Shown one piece after another: positions 63,221 to 64,000 of a stretch of 64,000 nucleotides of DNA; within the stretch, counting starts at the first letter, position 1, and each line of letters starts with the position of its first letter. The notes beneath the pieces are model-generated. The model did no database searches and was not told the origin of the DNA. It saw nothing but the letters and a program-made list of their open reading frames with translations. Source of the DNA: JAEYOM01 sp036260935. GTDB taxonomy: Bacteria; Bacillota; Clostridia; Acetivibrionales; DTU013. The stretch covers positions 1-64,000 of the forward strand of contig DATALQ010000049.1 of the NCBI GenBank assembly GCA_036260935.1. Reading direction: 5' to 3'. Made by a program: the position numbers and the translations under genes.

Positions 63221-63289
63221 CAATAGATTTCTACTACGTAGAAATGTTACATTAGTGAAACATTTCGCCGTAGGCGAAATATATTGTCA
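63221..63289. repeat. 69-bp two-hairpin element, copy B
   Basis: Same length and sequence as copy A except for the first loop region (ACTACGT instead of GCAAGGC), which keeps the hairpin. The stretches after each copy also share scattered blocks (GGCGGCGCCTTTC; CTTGCTTCTG versus CTCGCTTCTG), so the full repeat may be larger and diverged. The rest of 63013-63445 holds no gene. Confidence 0.85.
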
Positions 63290-63445
63290 GATTTCAGTCG
63301 TAAAAATCCTCACATATTTGAAATATGCTGCGGTTTTTACGCTTCATCTTCCTAGTACTGCTCGCTTCTGGAACTTTCACTGGAATTGCTTATAGGCGGC
63401 GCCTTTCGGCGTCAAGCCGCGCCTTTATAGATTTTGTGAGGTCGT

Positions 63446-64000
63446 ATGGATAACTGGATGATCGGCACCAGGATGGTCATTTTGCTATACTGCATTCTGC
63501 GTTATGTCAGGGGGGACATGAGAGACATCCCCCTTGTCGTAATTATGATACTCGCATATATTTCGACCTGCATGGTTTCGTACATATTCAAGAACAGCCT
63601 TGCCAAAAAGGCCTCACGGCTGTTTTCTGTCGCGATCCTCATCTTTTCGGCAGTGTCTGTGAACATATTGTTTATTCTTCTTGTCAGTGTAGATATTATT
63701 GAATTAGTTTCATATTATACTGAAAACAACAAACTGATCCTGTTTTTCACAGCTCTGCCCACATTCTTCTGCAATAGCGGACTTCTGGCGGAATATGCCG
63801 GGTACGGACTGCTTAGCTGGTTTATTTATACTGTTTCGAAGAGGCATTATGATTCGCTGGTACTTCTTAAGAAGGCCAATGAAGAATTGCGCGACCGTAA
63901 CGAAATATTGCTGAGCAGGCTCGATGCGGGAAGCGAGTATGAGGCCCAGCTGCGGTATCTGTCTCAGATAGAAGAAAGGAACAGTCTGGCCCAGAAGATA
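63446..64000 (+). CDS. Sensor histidine kinase, N-terminal part (cut by window end)
   Basis: The frame from ATG 63446 is open for 185 codons to the window edge. About five membrane helices (residues 10-130) are followed by a coiled-coil and IEERNSLAQKI, the segment that in NarL/DesK-type kinases immediately precedes the phospho-accepting His (HDxxGH). It is therefore probably a HisKA_3 kinase with its regulator downstream. The ribosome site is TGAGG at 63437-63441. Confidence 0.75.
   Translation, partial: MDNWMIGTRMVILLYCILRYVRGDMRDIPLVVIMILAYISTCMVSYIFKNSLAKKASRLFSVAILIFSAVSVNILFILLVSVDIIELVSYYTENNKLILFFTALPTFFCNSGLLAEYAGYGLLSWFIYTVSKRHYDSLVLLKKANEELRDRNEILLSRLDAGSEYEAQLRYLSQIEERNSLAQKI

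Noticed and set aside
63069..63395. 108-residue ORF in the 3' repeat region
   Set aside because: It runs through both copies of the 69-bp hairpin element; composition reflects the repeat.

Overview
The window is chromosomal DNA of a Gram-positive, spore-former-type Firmicute, most likely a Clostridia member. The evidence is strong GGAGG-type ribosome sites, frequent GTG/TTG starts, many lipoproteins, an S-layer (SLH) anchored protein, and T-box, guanine and cyclic-di-GMP-I riboswitches. No phage, integrase, complete insertion sequence or CRISPR array was seen. Most genes are complete; the window cuts a gene at each end.

Layout. 1-4117: oligopeptide-type ABC importer (two permeases, two ATPases) closed by a terminator. 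4257-6913: two secreted repeat proteins (kelch/FN3, and a Tyr-rich protein with exact 237-bp repeats). 7001-9279: T-box leader and threonyl-tRNA synthetase, followed by a decayed initiator tRNA. 9774-11120: unknown secreted protein. 11257-17224: guanine riboswitch, xanthine phosphoribosyltransferase and a complete purine-nucleoside ABC importer (a salvage unit). 17257-20466: 13-bp tandem array, MFS exporter, FGGY sugar kinase. 20468-25444 (minus): exported protein, ABC ATPase, ABC-2 permease, histidine kinase, response regulator. 25731-33270: beta-helix protein and a cyclic-di-GMP neighbourhood (HD-GYP protein behind a GEMM riboswitch, PilZ receptor, GGDEF cyclase), with a 2-hydroxyacid dehydrogenase and a HAD phosphatase. 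33294-41732: metabolic and detoxification genes (acetyl-xylan-esterase family, PhoH/PIN, DMT exporter, GNAT, nitroreductase, flavin reductase, cupin, MerR regulator, hydrolase). 41826-53753: lipoprotein, sugar-permease remnant, AraC regulator beside a small membrane protein and two ABC half-exporters, then a second AraC regulator beside an FtsX permease with two adaptor lipoproteins but no ATPase. 53794-55908: DUF3781, GyrI-like domain, and a candidate toxin-antitoxin pair (58-aa protein plus GNAT). 56051-64000: tRNA-Arg, a large FN3/SLH surface protein, oligoendopeptidase F, M29 aminopeptidase, a duplicated 69-bp two-hairpin element, and the start of a sensor kinase.

The most unusual signals are the GEMM riboswitch with A where cyclic-di-GMP aptamers usually carry G20, the coupled small protein/GNAT pair behind a 19-bp inverted repeat, the FtsX/double-adaptor efflux set lacking an ATPase, the tRNA-fMet relic with its own terminator, the 13-bp intergenic tandem array, and the duplicated two-hairpin element. 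All functional assignments rest on motif reading of the sequence; no database search was run.
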